A stretch of 64,000 nt of DNA from RUG695 sp050943135 (GCA_050943135.1 JBMNOP010000008.1:62001-126000); one strand, 5' to 3'; positions 1 through 8,791 are shown, counted from the stretch's first letter. Notes: generated by a model from the letters alone, not told the origin. Program-made: numbers and translations.

Positions 1-104
1 AACAGGACGGAAGGGGGCTGCTGCCGAGACCGCGCGCGGCAGATCGCGTCGAAACACCGGGCTCTGACGCCGTAGCCTCGGAGCCGGAGGAAAAGGGGCC
101 GTCG
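1..104. other. Left-edge intergenic sequence with a hairpin
   Basis: This is the sequence downstream of yebC up to the window edge. An 11-bp imperfect stem at 60-70 and 75-85 with a CGTA loop (arms GGCTCTGACGC and GCCTCGGAGCC) could form a hairpin about 20 nt after the yebC stop. No T-run follows on either strand, so it is not a classical rho-independent terminator. No gene is visible. Confidence 0.35.
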
Positions 105-860
105 TTATTCTTCTTCAATCTGTTCCATAATCTCGTCGGGAATATTGACATTCGACGAGACCGTCTGAATATCTTCGTGTTCGTCGAGCGCGTCGAGCAG
201 ACGTATGACGGCCTGTGCCGTGGTCAGGTCGGTGACATCGACGGTTTCGCGCGGAACCATCGTGATTTCGGAACTTTCCGGATGAATTTTGTTCGCCTCA
301 AACGCCTCGGCCAATACGTCAAACGCTTCGGGAGAACAGGTAACCTGGAAACCTTCTTCTTGCTCTTCGATGTCGTCGGCACCCGCTTCAAGGGCTAGCT
401 CCATCAACTTCTCTTCTTCGATCCGGTCCTTCGGAATAAAGAAGACGCCTTTCTTATCGAAGTTCCAGCCGACGCACCCGGTTGTGCCGAGTTTGCCGCC
501 GTGTACTTCGAAAATCTTCCGGATTTCCGGAGCGGTACGATTTCGGTTGTCGGTCAGGCTGGTCGCCATGACCGCCACGCCGTTCGGCCCGTAACCTTCA
601 TAGAGGAGTTCTTCGAATTCGGCCGAGCTACCTTCGCCGGTCCCACGCTTAATAGCACGTGCGATGTTATCTTTCGGCAGCGAAAGGGCCTTCGCTTCTT
701 CGATGGCGGTACGAAGACGGATGTTGTTGGCAGGGTCACCCCCACCGTGTTTGGCGGCAATGATGATCGCTTTGGCCAATTTGCTCCAAAGCCTACCGCG
801 TTTGGCGTCGACCAAAGCCTTCTTGTGTTTAATACCCGCCCAGTGGGAATGTCCGGCCAT
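105..860 (-). CDS. yebC: YebC/PmpR family regulatory/translation-associated protein
   Basis: A 251-residue member of the YebC/TACO1 family, cytosolic proteins described as DNA-binding regulators or as factors that relieve ribosome stalling. The family start MAGHSHWAGIKHKKALVDAK is present, followed by the conserved GGGDP, YEGYGP and NRNRT segments and the acidic C-terminal domain; the length matches the family (about 240-250 residues). The start is supported by a GAGGAG ribosome-binding site five bases upstream. It is the last gene of the minus-strand nusA-infB-rbfA run, 38 nt after the HhH protein, which suggests co-transcription with translation genes. The family assignment is secure; the molecular role in this organism is not known. 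Confidence 0.97.
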   Translation of the reverse strand: MAGHSHWAGIKHKKALVDAKRGRLWSKLAKAIIIAAKHGGGDPANNIRLRTAIEEAKALSLPKDNIARAIKRGTGEGSSAEFEELLYEGYGPNGVAVMATSLTDNRNRTAPEIRKIFEVHGGKLGTTGCVGWNFDKKGVFFIPKDRIEEEKLMELALEAGADDIEEQEEGFQVTCSPEAFDVLAEAFEANKIHPESSEITMVPRETVDVTDLTTAQAVIRLLDALDEHEDIQTVSSNVNIPDEIMEQIEEE

Positions 861-898
861 GAAAACTCCTCGGAATTAGTTAAATAACGACCTCGTTT

Positions 899-2464
899 TT
901 ATTTTTTTTTCGATGTACCCTTTTTGTCGGCATCGGGTTTGGAAACACGTGACTTTTTTTCAGCGGGCGCCTTTTTCGGTGTCGACTCGGCTTTGACGGA
1001 AGCCTTATTGGCCGATCTTTTGGCGGCCGGTTTGGCGCTTTCGGCGCCCGTTGCCTTGGCCGCCGGCTTCGATTTGGACTTCGGCTCGGACTTGGTCACA
1101 GGCCTCTTGACCGGAGGCACCTTGGCAGGGGTTGCTTTTTTTGATTCGGTCTTCTTCGATTCGGCAGGCTTCTTCCCGGCCGACTTTTTGGGATCGGCCG
1201 GCTCGGACTTCTTTACAGCGTGCTTGGCCGGCGCGGTTTTTTTCGGTGTCGGTTTGGTCCTTTTCAATTCTGCCGGTTTTTTTTCTTCGACCGGCTTCTT
1301 GACCCTGGCGGGTTTCTTAGCTTCCGGAACCTCGTTTGTCTCCGCCGGTTTTTTTTCTTCGGCGGACTTCTTGACCCTGGCGGGTTTCTTGGCTTCCGGA
1401 ACCTTGTTCGTTTCTGCCGATTTTTTTTCTTCGGCGGACTTCTTGACCCCGACGGGTTTCTTGGTTTCCGATACCTTGTTTGTTTCTGCCGGTTTTTTTT
1501 CTTCGGCGGGCTTTGTCTCCTTGGCCTTCTTGGTTTCCTTCGATTTGGGCGCAGGTTTACGGGACGCCTCTTTTTCGGCGGGCGGCTCGCTCTCGAGGTT
1601 TTCTTCCTCGTCGAGGGCGAATTGCTCTTCGAGCGGATCCTCGTCGGCGTCGAATTCGTCTTCTTCACCGTCTTCTTCACCATCTTCTTCGGCATCGAAG
1701 TTCATCTTCATCGGGGAATGACGCCGATTGCTGGCGATCTCGCGGGCGATTTGGAACGGGTCCTTCTCTTCGTCTTCGGAAAGCGGGACGAAACTGCGCT
1801 TGATCGATTCGGGATCGACCGTTTTGAGGATTTTCATCGCCCTGGCGGCGGTAGACTCGTTCATCAGCATGGCGCCGAGTTCATGCAAGAGACGGGCAAA
1901 AAGTGCGAAATCGCTTTTCGAAAAGACCCGATCCAGTCCGATCGGCACTTCGTGGTTTTCTGCATCGATATCGACGAGTTCCAACAGACGCAGCACCCGC
2001 AATGCTCCTTCGTCGAGCGGTAGGTAGTTCTTGCGGAAGATCGCACTGACCGTATAGTTCGTCATGAAACGGGTAACGTAGGGGATCGACCCGAGAAAAG
2101 CGCGGAAAGCCTCTTCTCCTTTTTCCCGCCACTCTTCCAGATCGAATCGATAAGTCGCCTGGAAGATGGATTGAAGTATTTGCCGAACCCGTTCGCAACT
2201 TTTGCGCGGCTCGTTGAGCATCGGAAGAAGCGCGCTCAGTTCAGCTGCTGTCGAGACACGCAATTCGTTCCAGTCGATGAACGAGTTTTCAATGATTTCG
2301 AACGCCTCGAGTGCGGAGGCGCTCGTTGTGTTTTCCAAAAGGGCCGAGTAAATCAAGTGAACGAGGACTTCCCGATCGTCGGATTGCGCGGGTACTCCCG
2401 AACGGAATTCCTTTTGAAGCTGTTGAAAAAGAGTTTTGTACTTGTTTCGAGGCGTGGGGCCCAT
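899..2464 (-). CDS. Endonuclease III-like HhH protein with Lys/Ala/Pro-rich histone-like tail
   Basis: A 521-residue protein. Residues about 20-215 resemble the helical HhH-GPD fold of endonuclease III: a HhH-like segment LGSIPYVTRF is followed by LPLDEGALRVLRL, where the Asp aligns with the catalytic Asp of EndoIII. The catalytic Lys of the HhH (usually GVGRKTA) is absent, and no C-terminal four-Cys Fe-S cluster is seen, so it is probably not a lyase. Residues about 250-285 are strongly acidic (Glu/Asp), and residues about 290-521 are a Lys/Ala/Pro-rich histone H1-like tail containing a tandem 24-residue repeat. It lies 30 nt after rbfA and 38 nt before yebC. An inferred role is nucleic-acid binding or architecture; no experimental function is known to me. 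Confidence 0.75.
   Translation of the reverse strand: MGPTPRNKYKTLFQQLQKEFRSGVPAQSDDREVLVHLIYSALLENTTSASALEAFEIIENSFIDWNELRVSTAAELSALLPMLNEPRKSCERVRQILQSIFQATYRFDLEEWREKGEEAFRAFLGSIPYVTRFMTNYTVSAIFRKNYLPLDEGALRVLRLLELVDIDAENHEVPIGLDRVFSKSDFALFARLLHELGAMLMNESTAARAMKILKTVDPESIKRSFVPLSEDEEKDPFQIAREIASNRRHSPMKMNFDAEEDGEEDGEEDEFDADEDPLEEQFALDEEENLESEPPAEKEASRKPAPKSKETKKAKETKPAEEKKPAETNKVSETKKPVGVKKSAEEKKSAETNKVPEAKKPARVKKSAEEKKPAETNEVPEAKKPARVKKPVEEKKPAELKRTKPTPKKTAPAKHAVKKSEPADPKKSAGKKPAESKKTESKKATPAKVPPVKRPVTKSEPKSKSKPAAKATGAESAKPAAKRSANKASVKAESTPKKAPAEKKSRVSKPDADKKGTSKKK
1272..1505 (-). repeat. 72-bp coding tandem repeat (about 3.2 copies) with poly-A8 tracts
   Basis: Repeat units start at 1272, 1344, 1416 and 1488 (plus-strand numbering), an exact 72-bp period. 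They encode a 24-residue unit with the pattern EEKKPAETNKVPEAKKPARV inside the HhH protein. Each unit start carries eight consecutive T on the plus strand (A8 in the coding strand). Copies differ by a few substitutions only, indicating recent amplification. Confidence 0.9.
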
Positions 2465-2494
2465 AGATATTTCCCTATCAGAAAATCAAAAATA

Positions 2495-2920
2495 TTAATC
2501 GCCTTGTTGGATGTCCGTTCCTTTCGGATCGGAACTTTCGGCCACTTTGTCGACCGCATCTTTGGCGGAAGCGCTTTGTTGGCGTTCCTTTTCAAGAATT
2601 TCCGAGATGCGTATCAGGTTCTTCACCCCTTCGTCGATGGCGAAGGTAAGCTTGGGCGTGTAGCGTGTCTCGATTCGTTTGGCGCATTTCTGCTGGAGAA
2701 ACCCCGCGGCGCTCCGGAAACCCGCCAAGGCGAGTTTCTCCTTGACCGGGTCGCCCCCCAATACGGTGAAGAGGACTTTGGCCGTACGCATATCACTTGC
2801 CACTTCCACCGAATTGACGGTGACCTGGCTGACGCGAGGATCTTTCAGGTCGATCAGGAGCGACATCGCGATCACTTCGCGTATTGCCTGGCCCGCTTTT
2901 AATGTTCTCCGTGATGCCAC
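2495..2920 (-). CDS. rbfA: 30S ribosome-binding factor A
   Basis: A 141-residue RbfA, a KH-like-fold factor that binds the 30S subunit during late 16S rRNA maturation and cold adaptation. Recognised from the N-terminal RRTLKAGQAIREVIAMSL, the central DPRVSQVTVNSVEVASDMRT and the LTFAIDEGV segment. The start is GTG (codon at 2918-2920), preceded by a GAGAGGAAG ribosome-binding site. The C-terminus has a polar tail longer than in E. coli. It sits 41 nt downstream of infB, the classical nusA-infB-rbfA order, and is presumably in the same transcript. Confidence 0.95.
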   Translation of the reverse strand: MASRRTLKAGQAIREVIAMSLLIDLKDPRVSQVTVNSVEVASDMRTAKVLFTVLGGDPVKEKLALAGFRSAAGFLQQKCAKRIETRYTPKLTFAIDEGVKNLIRISEILEKERQQSASAKDAVDKVAESSDPKGTDIQQGD

Positions 2921-2961
2921 AGCGCTTCCTCTCTCTCTATAGGGTATTCGGCGCGGGCGCG

Positions 2962-5900
2962 TCAGAGCGTTCGCGCGACGGCTTCGATCTTGTATGCTTC
3001 AAAGTAGTCACCCTCTTTGATGTCGTTGAAGCCTTTAAGCTTGATTCCGCATTCGTACCCTTCACGGACCTCACGCGCGTCGTCCTTTTCGCGCTTGAGG
3101 GTTTCGAGCACATACTCGCCAATGATGCGGCTGTCGCGGATCAGACGGATGCGGCAGTCGCGTTCGATCGTACCCGAAAGAACACGGCAGCCGGCGATCG
3201 TACCGATACGGCTGATGACAAAGAGCTGCTGCACGTAGGCGCGTCCCAGTTCTTTGGCCTGCTCGATCGGTTTAAGCATCCCTTCAAGGGCCGCTTTGAT
3301 ATCTTCGGAAAGTTTGTAGATGATATCGTAGCGACGGATCTGCACCTTCTTCTTTTCAGCCGTCACCCGGGCAAGTTCGTCGGGAACGACGTTAAAACCG
3401 ACCACGATCGCGTCGGAAGCGTCGGCCAATAGAACGTCGGCTTCGGTGATCCCGCCGACCGAGGCCTGGAGGATCTTGATTTTGACTTCCGGATGGTCGA
3501 GTTTCGAGAGCTCTTTGCGGATCGCTTCGATCGAACCGCGCACATCGGTGCGGATGATGATGTTGAGCGTCTGCTGAGTCTTTGAATCGAGACGGGCTTT
3601 GAGGCTTTCGAGGGTGACGTGTGCCTCTCCGCCATCGAGTTCGCGTTGGTGGATGGCTTGTGTCCGCTCTTCGGCGATCTGGCGGGCGACAGAGATATCG
3701 TCGAGAACCACAAATGTGCTTCCCGCGCCCGGCGCGAGGTCAAGTCCCAAAACGCTTACCGGCGTACTTGGGAGAGCCTCTTCGATTTCGCGGGTCGGGT
3801 CGAGTGTGTCGAACATGGCGCGGATTTTCCCGTAGGCATTACCGCAAAGAACGGTGTCTCCGTTGCGAAGGGTGCCGTTCTGAACCAGAAGGGTGCAGAG
3901 GACCCCCTGCCCCGGTTGTAACGAGGATTCGATGGCCACTCCGGTTGCCTGACGATCGGGACGGGCTTTGAGCTCGTGCAGTTCGGCGACCGTAAGGAGG
4001 GTTTCCATCAGCTCGTCAATTCCCTTACCGGTGATCGCGCTCGTTTCGACGATTTCGGTATCGCCGCCCCACTCGCTCGGCATCAGGTCGTTGGCCGCGA
4101 GCTCTTGCACGACGCGCTCGCGATTGACCCCCAGCAGATCCATCTTGTTCAATGCGACCACAATCGGGACCCCCGCCGCTTTTGCGTGGCTGATGGCCTC
4201 TTCGGTCTGCGGCATCACGCCGTCGTCGGCGGCGACCACCAGCACCGCGATATCGGTACAGTTTGCCCCGCGGGCACGCATTTCGGTGAAGGCCTCGTGG
4301 CCCGGTGTGTCGACAAAGGTGACGTCACCCTGTGGTGTGTTGATCCGGTAGGAACGAATGTGCTGGGTGATCCCCCCCTTTTCGCCGGAGACGACACTCA
4401 TATGCAGGATCCGGTCGAGGAGAGAAGTCTTGCCGTGGTCGACGTGGCCGAGGAACGTGACGACCGGCGGCCGAGGTCTGAGCGTCTCGGGCGGATCGAC
4501 TTGGTCCATCACCGACTTGACGAATTGATCTTCCAGAGTTTCGGCTTGTTTGACGACCGCTTTGAGTTCGAACGCCTCAATCAGCATCTCGGCAACTTCA
4601 CCGTCCATCGCCTGGTTGATCGTCAGCATGTAGCCGAGCTCCATCATCTTTTTGATCACGGAGGCAACGGAAAGTCCCGTCGCTTCGGCAAAATCTTTAA
4701 CCGTACAGGGAAGCTGAATAACGATATCCCCTTTCCTTGGGAGTGTGGAAGGCTTGGTTTTGACACCCTTCTTTCGGCGATGCCCCTGGTAGGCGCCGAG
4801 GGAATCGTCGTCATGGAAGCGGGTAAAATCGGCACCGACACGTCGCTTGCGGGAATCCTGTGTCGAGTCGTCGCCTCGCTTTTCCCCCTTGCGCTTCTTC
4901 CCACCCCTCTTTTCGGCGTTACGAAGTTCGTTGATTTCATCGTCAATCGAACCGATAATCTTTTTTCGATCCGGACGAACACTTCTGGTTTTTCCCGCGT
5001 CCGTTTTGCCGACACGGCTGATCAACGGCGTGACCGATTTGCCGGTAAGTTTCTCGCGACCGGCCGCCGGAACGATACGTACTTCCGGTTTCTGCGGCGC
5101 AGGTTCTTTCTCCTTCTGTTTTTCCGTGGGCCTGGTCGGCGCGGCCGGAACCGGTGCCAGGTGGATTCCCAAAGGCTTTTTCACACGCTGCGGGGCTTTT
5201 TCGTCGACCCGCTTCGGCTTGTCGTTCTCGGAAGGAGTTCCGAGAACGCGCGGACGCAGAGCCATCTCACGTTCGGCGGCCAGACGGGCCTGCTCGAGCG
5301 GCGAGAGTTCTTTCTTTTGTTGCGGTTTTTCGGCGGAGATTTCGGAGGTCGTCTCGAGCTTGTCGTGCGGGTCGGCCACGGCTGCGGCGGAGTCGTCTTG
5401 CACGGTGGCCGTTTCGGCCTCTCGGCCTTTTCCCGAACGCAGAAGGCTGGTTAGCGGACCGAGCCTGCGCGGCTTCGTCGGCTTAACTTCCGGTTTAGGC
5501 GTTGCCGGTTTCAGCGTGGGTGTTACGGGTTCGGTAACAACCTGGACCGACTTTTCCGGCGCCGACAGGTCTTCTGTCGGTGTTTCCTCCGGCTTCGACG
5601 TGACTTTGGGTGCGACGGTCTCGGAGACCAGGGGTTCCGGCGGAGTGATTGCCGACTTCGAGGGAAGAGACTCTTCTTCCGGCTTCGCTGACGATTCCGT
5701 GGCGGCGGTTTTGAGTGTGCTCGGCGTGGTTTGCGCCGTTTTGGTCCGTCTCACGGTGCGAAGAGGTTTTAAAACCGGCACCTTTCCCATGGGAATCGAC
5801 GAAATACTCGGGCGCCGCATCGGTGTGTCGTCAGACCGAGGGTCGGCCTCTTTCGATGAGAGGGACGCCGCGTTTTGAATGTAGTTCTTTACCAGAACGA

Positions 5901-6024
5901 CGTCTTCGTCGGTCAGGCTGGCAAGTGCGGAACGTTTCTCGGTCAGACCAACCTTCTGGCAGATATCGACCAGCTCTTTGTTGTCGACTTTGAGCTCTTT
6001 AGCCAATGCGTAGATTCGAATCAA
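2962..6024 (-). CDS. infB: Translation initiation factor IF-2
   Basis: A 1020-residue IF-2, the GTPase that places fMet-tRNA on the 30S subunit. An IF2_N helical module lies at residues 1-50. A long charged, Pro/Lys/Glu-rich disordered region (about 55-430) follows, then a second IF2_N module (about 445-490). The G domain has GHVDHGKTS, VDTPGHEAF and NKMDLLG, and the C-terminal domains II-IV are intact. The start codon is TTG (6022-6024), fixed by the family N-terminus MIRIYALAKELKVDNKEL; its ribosome-binding site is weak. It lies 122 nt after nusA, with a possible internal promoter in the gap. The linker is long compared with E. coli IF-2 but typical of high-complexity IF-2 variants. Confidence 0.98.
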   Translation of the reverse strand: MIRIYALAKELKVDNKELVDICQKVGLTEKRSALASLTDEDVVLVKNYIQNAASLSSKEADPRSDDTPMRRPSISSIPMGKVPVLKPLRTVRRTKTAQTTPSTLKTAATESSAKPEEESLPSKSAITPPEPLVSETVAPKVTSKPEETPTEDLSAPEKSVQVVTEPVTPTLKPATPKPEVKPTKPRRLGPLTSLLRSGKGREAETATVQDDSAAAVADPHDKLETTSEISAEKPQQKKELSPLEQARLAAEREMALRPRVLGTPSENDKPKRVDEKAPQRVKKPLGIHLAPVPAAPTRPTEKQKEKEPAPQKPEVRIVPAAGREKLTGKSVTPLISRVGKTDAGKTRSVRPDRKKIIGSIDDEINELRNAEKRGGKKRKGEKRGDDSTQDSRKRRVGADFTRFHDDDSLGAYQGHRRKKGVKTKPSTLPRKGDIVIQLPCTVKDFAEATGLSVASVIKKMMELGYMLTINQAMDGEVAEMLIEAFELKAVVKQAETLEDQFVKSVMDQVDPPETLRPRPPVVTFLGHVDHGKTSLLDRILHMSVVSGEKGGITQHIRSYRINTPQGDVTFVDTPGHEAFTEMRARGANCTDIAVLVVAADDGVMPQTEEAISHAKAAGVPIVVALNKMDLLGVNRERVVQELAANDLMPSEWGGDTEIVETSAITGKGIDELMETLLTVAELHELKARPDRQATGVAIESSLQPGQGVLCTLLVQNGTLRNGDTVLCGNAYGKIRAMFDTLDPTREIEEALPSTPVSVLGLDLAPGAGSTFVVLDDISVARQIAEERTQAIHQRELDGGEAHVTLESLKARLDSKTQQTLNIIIRTDVRGSIEAIRKELSKLDHPEVKIKILQASVGGITEADVLLADASDAIVVGFNVVPDELARVTAEKKKVQIRRYDIIYKLSEDIKAALEGMLKPIEQAKELGRAYVQQLFVISRIGTIAGCRVLSGTIERDCRIRLIRDSRIIGEYVLETLKREKDDAREVREGYECGIKLKGFNDIKEGDYFEAYKIEAVARTL

Positions 6025-6086
6025 TTCCGTCTCTCTCTTCTTCGAAACGTTTAGTGGAAAAATCGGCGTGGTTTTCGGTGCCGCGG

Positions 6087-6115
6087 ATTCTGTTTATGCT
6101 GTATCGAAATGCCAA
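6087..6115 (-). promoter_or_regulatory. Possible internal promoter before infB
   Basis: On the minus strand TTGGCA (6110-6115), a 17-bp spacer and CAGAAT (6087-6092) lie in the 122-nt nusA-infB gap. It would give an infB leader of about 55 nt. The -10 match is 4/6, so this is a moderate candidate only. Confidence 0.35.
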
Positions 6116-6146
6116 AACAGCTTCGTGTTCTTAAGGATTCCGACAC

Positions 6147-7646
6147 CTAGGCCCGCGGGGGGTCGGAAATATTCTGACTCCGATGATTGTCGGAGGAACG
6201 CAGGTTGACTACGAGCACGCCTGCGTGCTCGGCGGCCTGTTCGGCAAAGTTCGCCGAGTGTTTCGCTTCTTCGGCGGCCCTGACGATATCCTCGATATCG
6301 ACCAGTTCGGCCGACTTGGCGGCTTCCTCGGCACAATTCCTGGCACGGGCGGCATACTCGCGTGCTTTGCGTGCGAGTTGAGTGGCGGCGTTCGGATCAT
6401 CACCCGTGATTGCCCGTGCGACGTCGTCGGCCGCCTGGACCGCGTCGTTGGCCGCGCGGGCGGCCTCCTCGGCCGCGCGAACGGCGGTACCGAGTTCGGC
6501 ACGCCGTTCGGCTTCCCCGATGATCGCTTCGGCTTGCTCTTCGGTGATTTTGCCGATTTCGATCAGGTGGGCCGGCTCGATGATCGAGAGGTCATCGTAA
6601 CTGGTGAAGCCGGCTCCGACGATTGCCTCGGTCAAGTCGTCGGTCATTCCGGCAATCGATTTGAACTGTTCGACCGCGCTGTCGAGGACGTCTTGAAGAT
6701 CTTCTTGGGTCATGATTTCGATATCCCAACCGCAGAGCCGAGTGGCCAGACGCACGTTTTGCCCCTTACGGCCGATCGCTTTGGAACGCTCTTCTTTATC
6801 AACGAGGACAATCGCCCGCCCCAGAAGGGGACAGGGGATCACTTCGAGGATTTCGGCCGGTTGCAACGCGCTCTTGATGAAATCAGCCGGCTCGGAAAGC
6901 CAGGGGATGATGTCGATCTGCTCGTTGCCGCCGAGGGCTTCGCGCACGGCACGGATACGACTACCGCGTGTTCCGACACATGTGCCGACCAAGTCGAGGT
7001 GCGGGTCTCGACTGGCAACCGCCACCTTGGCTCGATGGCCGGGATCACGGCTGAGCTCTTTGATTTCGATAATCCCTTCGTTGATCTCGGGGATTTCGCG
7101 TTCCAAGAGTTTGCGCAAGAACGAAGGACGAGAACGGCTTAGCACGACGCGAACCTTGGCGTTGTTCCCGTTTTTGTTGACCTCGACGATTTGGGCCGAG
7201 ACGTGTTCGTCTCTTTGAAAGTTCTCACCGGGAACCTGTTCACTGCGGGGAAGGAACGCTTCGACGTTGTCTCGCAGGCTGATGAACACCAAGCCTTTAT
7301 CTTGCCTGTAGAACCTGCCGCTGACCAGCTCGCCGATCTGCCCGGAGAATTCGTCGTAAATTCTGTCTTTTTCGGCGTCACGGATCTTTTGCATGATGAT
7401 TTGGCGAGCCGTCTGTGCTCCGATCCGTTCGGTGATTTCCGAAGTTGTCAGGGGGACATTGTCACGGAAGACGGAGATTTCCCCGGTGGTGCGGTCTATA
7501 TGAACAGCAACATCGGAATCTTGCCCCGCATGACGCCGCGCTGCGATCATCATCGCTTCTTCGATGATGTCGAAGATCTTTTCTTTGGGGATTTTCTTCT
7601 CCATGTTAAGCTGATCAACAAAATTTTTAACTTGTGCCGGCTCCAT
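6147..7646 (-). CDS. nusA: Transcription termination/antitermination factor NusA
   Basis: A 499-residue NusA that binds RNA polymerase and modulates pausing, termination and antitermination. Recognisable parts are the N-terminal RNAP-binding domain (KIFDIIEEAMMIAARRH), the S1 domain (GELVSGRFYRQDKGLVFISL) and two KH domains (VGTCVGTRGSRIRAV; KAIGRKGQNVRLA). A helix-hairpin-helix-like acidic segment (AGFTSYDDLSIIEPAHL) follows. The last about 100 residues are an Ala-rich helical extension (many EEAARAANDA-type heptads) not found in E. coli NusA. The start at 7646 is chosen over an upstream in-frame start because the family N-terminus begins MEPAQVKNFVDQLN and a GGAAAG site precedes it. It heads the nusA-infB-rbfA cluster behind a strong promoter. 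Confidence 0.97.
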   Translation of the reverse strand: MEPAQVKNFVDQLNMEKKIPKEKIFDIIEEAMMIAARRHAGQDSDVAVHIDRTTGEISVFRDNVPLTTSEITERIGAQTARQIIMQKIRDAEKDRIYDEFSGQIGELVSGRFYRQDKGLVFISLRDNVEAFLPRSEQVPGENFQRDEHVSAQIVEVNKNGNNAKVRVVLSRSRPSFLRKLLEREIPEINEGIIEIKELSRDPGHRAKVAVASRDPHLDLVGTCVGTRGSRIRAVREALGGNEQIDIIPWLSEPADFIKSALQPAEILEVIPCPLLGRAIVLVDKEERSKAIGRKGQNVRLATRLCGWDIEIMTQEDLQDVLDSAVEQFKSIAGMTDDLTEAIVGAGFTSYDDLSIIEPAHLIEIGKITEEQAEAIIGEAERRAELGTAVRAAEEAARAANDAVQAADDVARAITGDDPNAATQLARKAREYAARARNCAEEAAKSAELVDIEDIVRAAEEAKHSANFAEQAAEHAGVLVVNLRSSDNHRSQNISDPPRA

Positions 7647-7789
7647 ACGTGGTTCTTTCCGTATTCCGCTCGACGCGACCTTTTGCCGCGTATTCGATAC
7701 TTGTTCTAACACAGAAGCTGCTGCCCAGCACCCTGAAAGGACACCCAACAGGGGCCAGACAACAGCCCATCCTATTCTACAGTATTAAT

Positions 7790-7818
7790 AGGATACCTTT
7801 GGTCGCTTAGAGTGTCAA
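7790..7818 (-). promoter_or_regulatory. nusA operon promoter with overlapping dyad
   Basis: The minus strand reads TTGACA (7813-7818), a 17-bp spacer and TATCCT (7790-7795), a near-consensus sigma70 promoter with an inferred leader of about 137 nt to nusA. An inverted repeat TCCTATT/AATAGGA with arms at 7770-7776 and 7787-7793 overlaps the -10 and start region, a position suited to an operator or to a leader hairpin. Confidence 0.75.
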
Positions 7819-7839
7819 GTATCCGAAAACCTGTTTTTC

Positions 7840-8727
7840 CTATTTTCTTCGGCTATTTTTGTAATCCTCGTAGATGGCGAATGCCTGATCGACGGTGGTG
7901 TTTTCGTGAACGATGGCGCGGACGGCGAGCATCATTCCGACGGGTGAGTCAGACTGGAAAATGTTCCGCCCCATATCGACCCCGGCAGCCCCTTGGTCGA
8001 TCGCGCGCCAGGCCATCGAAAGGGCATCCTTTTCGGGAAGCTTCTTTCCGCCAGCGATGACGATTGGGACCGGCACCGCATTGGTGACCTGTTCAAAGTT
8101 CTCTTCGCAGAAATAGGTCTTGATGACCTGCGCGCCGTTTTCGGCACAGACGCGGCTGGCCATCGCCAGGTAGCGTGCGTCACGGGTCAGGTTCTTCCCG
8201 ACGGCTGTCACGCCGAGGGTCGGGATCCCGTAACGGGTCCCCAAGTCGACCGTGCGGGTTAGGTTTCTGATCGTGAGCCCTTCGTGGTCGGGATCGCCGA
8301 TCGCCACCATCACGGCCAGAAGCGAGGCGTTGATGCGGATCGCTTCTTCAATGTCTTGGATGCACTCGTCGTTGAGTGAGGTAAGAACGGTTGAACCGGC
8401 CGAGAAACGGAGCGAAACCGGCTTGCGGCATTCAGGGGGAACGAGCGAACGAAGAATCCCGCGGGTGCACATAATGCAGTCGCTGTATTCGATCAGCGGC
8501 TGGATCGTCAGATCGACCCGTTCCAGACCGGAGGTCGGGCCCATGATGTAGCCGTGGTCAAACGCCAGCATGACGGTGTGCCCCGATTTCGGATTGAAGA
8601 TACCCGCCAGGCGGCTTTTCATCCCCCATTCGACGTTGTTGTTCCCTTTCAGGAAGAAGGGTTCGTTGACCTGAGGAATTCCGATTCCGAATTCTTTTGC
8701 GTTGATGTTGCCTTCGTTGTCTGCCAT
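7840..8727 (-). CDS. lsrF: LsrF-like class I aldolase/thiolase
   Basis: A 295-residue protein of the DeoC/FbaB/LsrF family of Schiff-base TIM-barrel enzymes. The segments LAFDHGYIMGPTSGLER, CTRGILRSL and GAAGVDMGRNIFQS are typical of LsrF (3-hydroxy-5-phosphonooxypentane-2,4-dione thiolase, which degrades phospho-AI-2). The expected Schiff-base lysine is Lys203 in VIKTYF. No Lsr transporter, kinase or LsrG is nearby. Instead dhaK and dhaL lie upstream on the same strand, so the real substrate may be another phosphorylated ketose or diketone. The start has an AAAGGA site. The family is secure; the substrate is inferred and uncertain. Confidence 0.85.
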   Translation of the reverse strand: MADNEGNINAKEFGIGIPQVNEPFFLKGNNNVEWGMKSRLAGIFNPKSGHTVMLAFDHGYIMGPTSGLERVDLTIQPLIEYSDCIMCTRGILRSLVPPECRKPVSLRFSAGSTVLTSLNDECIQDIEEAIRINASLLAVMVAIGDPDHEGLTIRNLTRTVDLGTRYGIPTLGVTAVGKNLTRDARYLAMASRVCAENGAQVIKTYFCEENFEQVTNAVPVPIVIAGGKKLPEKDALSMAWRAIDQGAAGVDMGRNIFQSDSPVGMMLAVRAIVHENTTVDQAFAIYEDYKNSRRK

Positions 8728-8757
8728 GGGAAAATATCCTTTCTGTAATATTCGTTT

Positions 8758-8772
8758 CCGTAAATGTTACGG
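8758..8772. promoter_or_regulatory. Short inverted repeat upstream of the lsrF-like gene
   Basis: CCGTAA (8758-8763), ATG and TTACGG (8767-8772) form a perfect 6-bp dyad 31-45 nt upstream of the lsrF-like start. No T-run adjoins it. It could be an operator or an intercistronic hairpin. Confidence 0.35.
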
Positions 8773-8791
8773 TGATTGGAATGTCGAGTGA

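Noticed and set aside
1264..2023. Long plus-strand frames opposite the HhH protein tail
   Set aside because: They are Phe/Leu/Ser-rich mirror images of the Lys/Ala repeat and the HhH domain, not genes.
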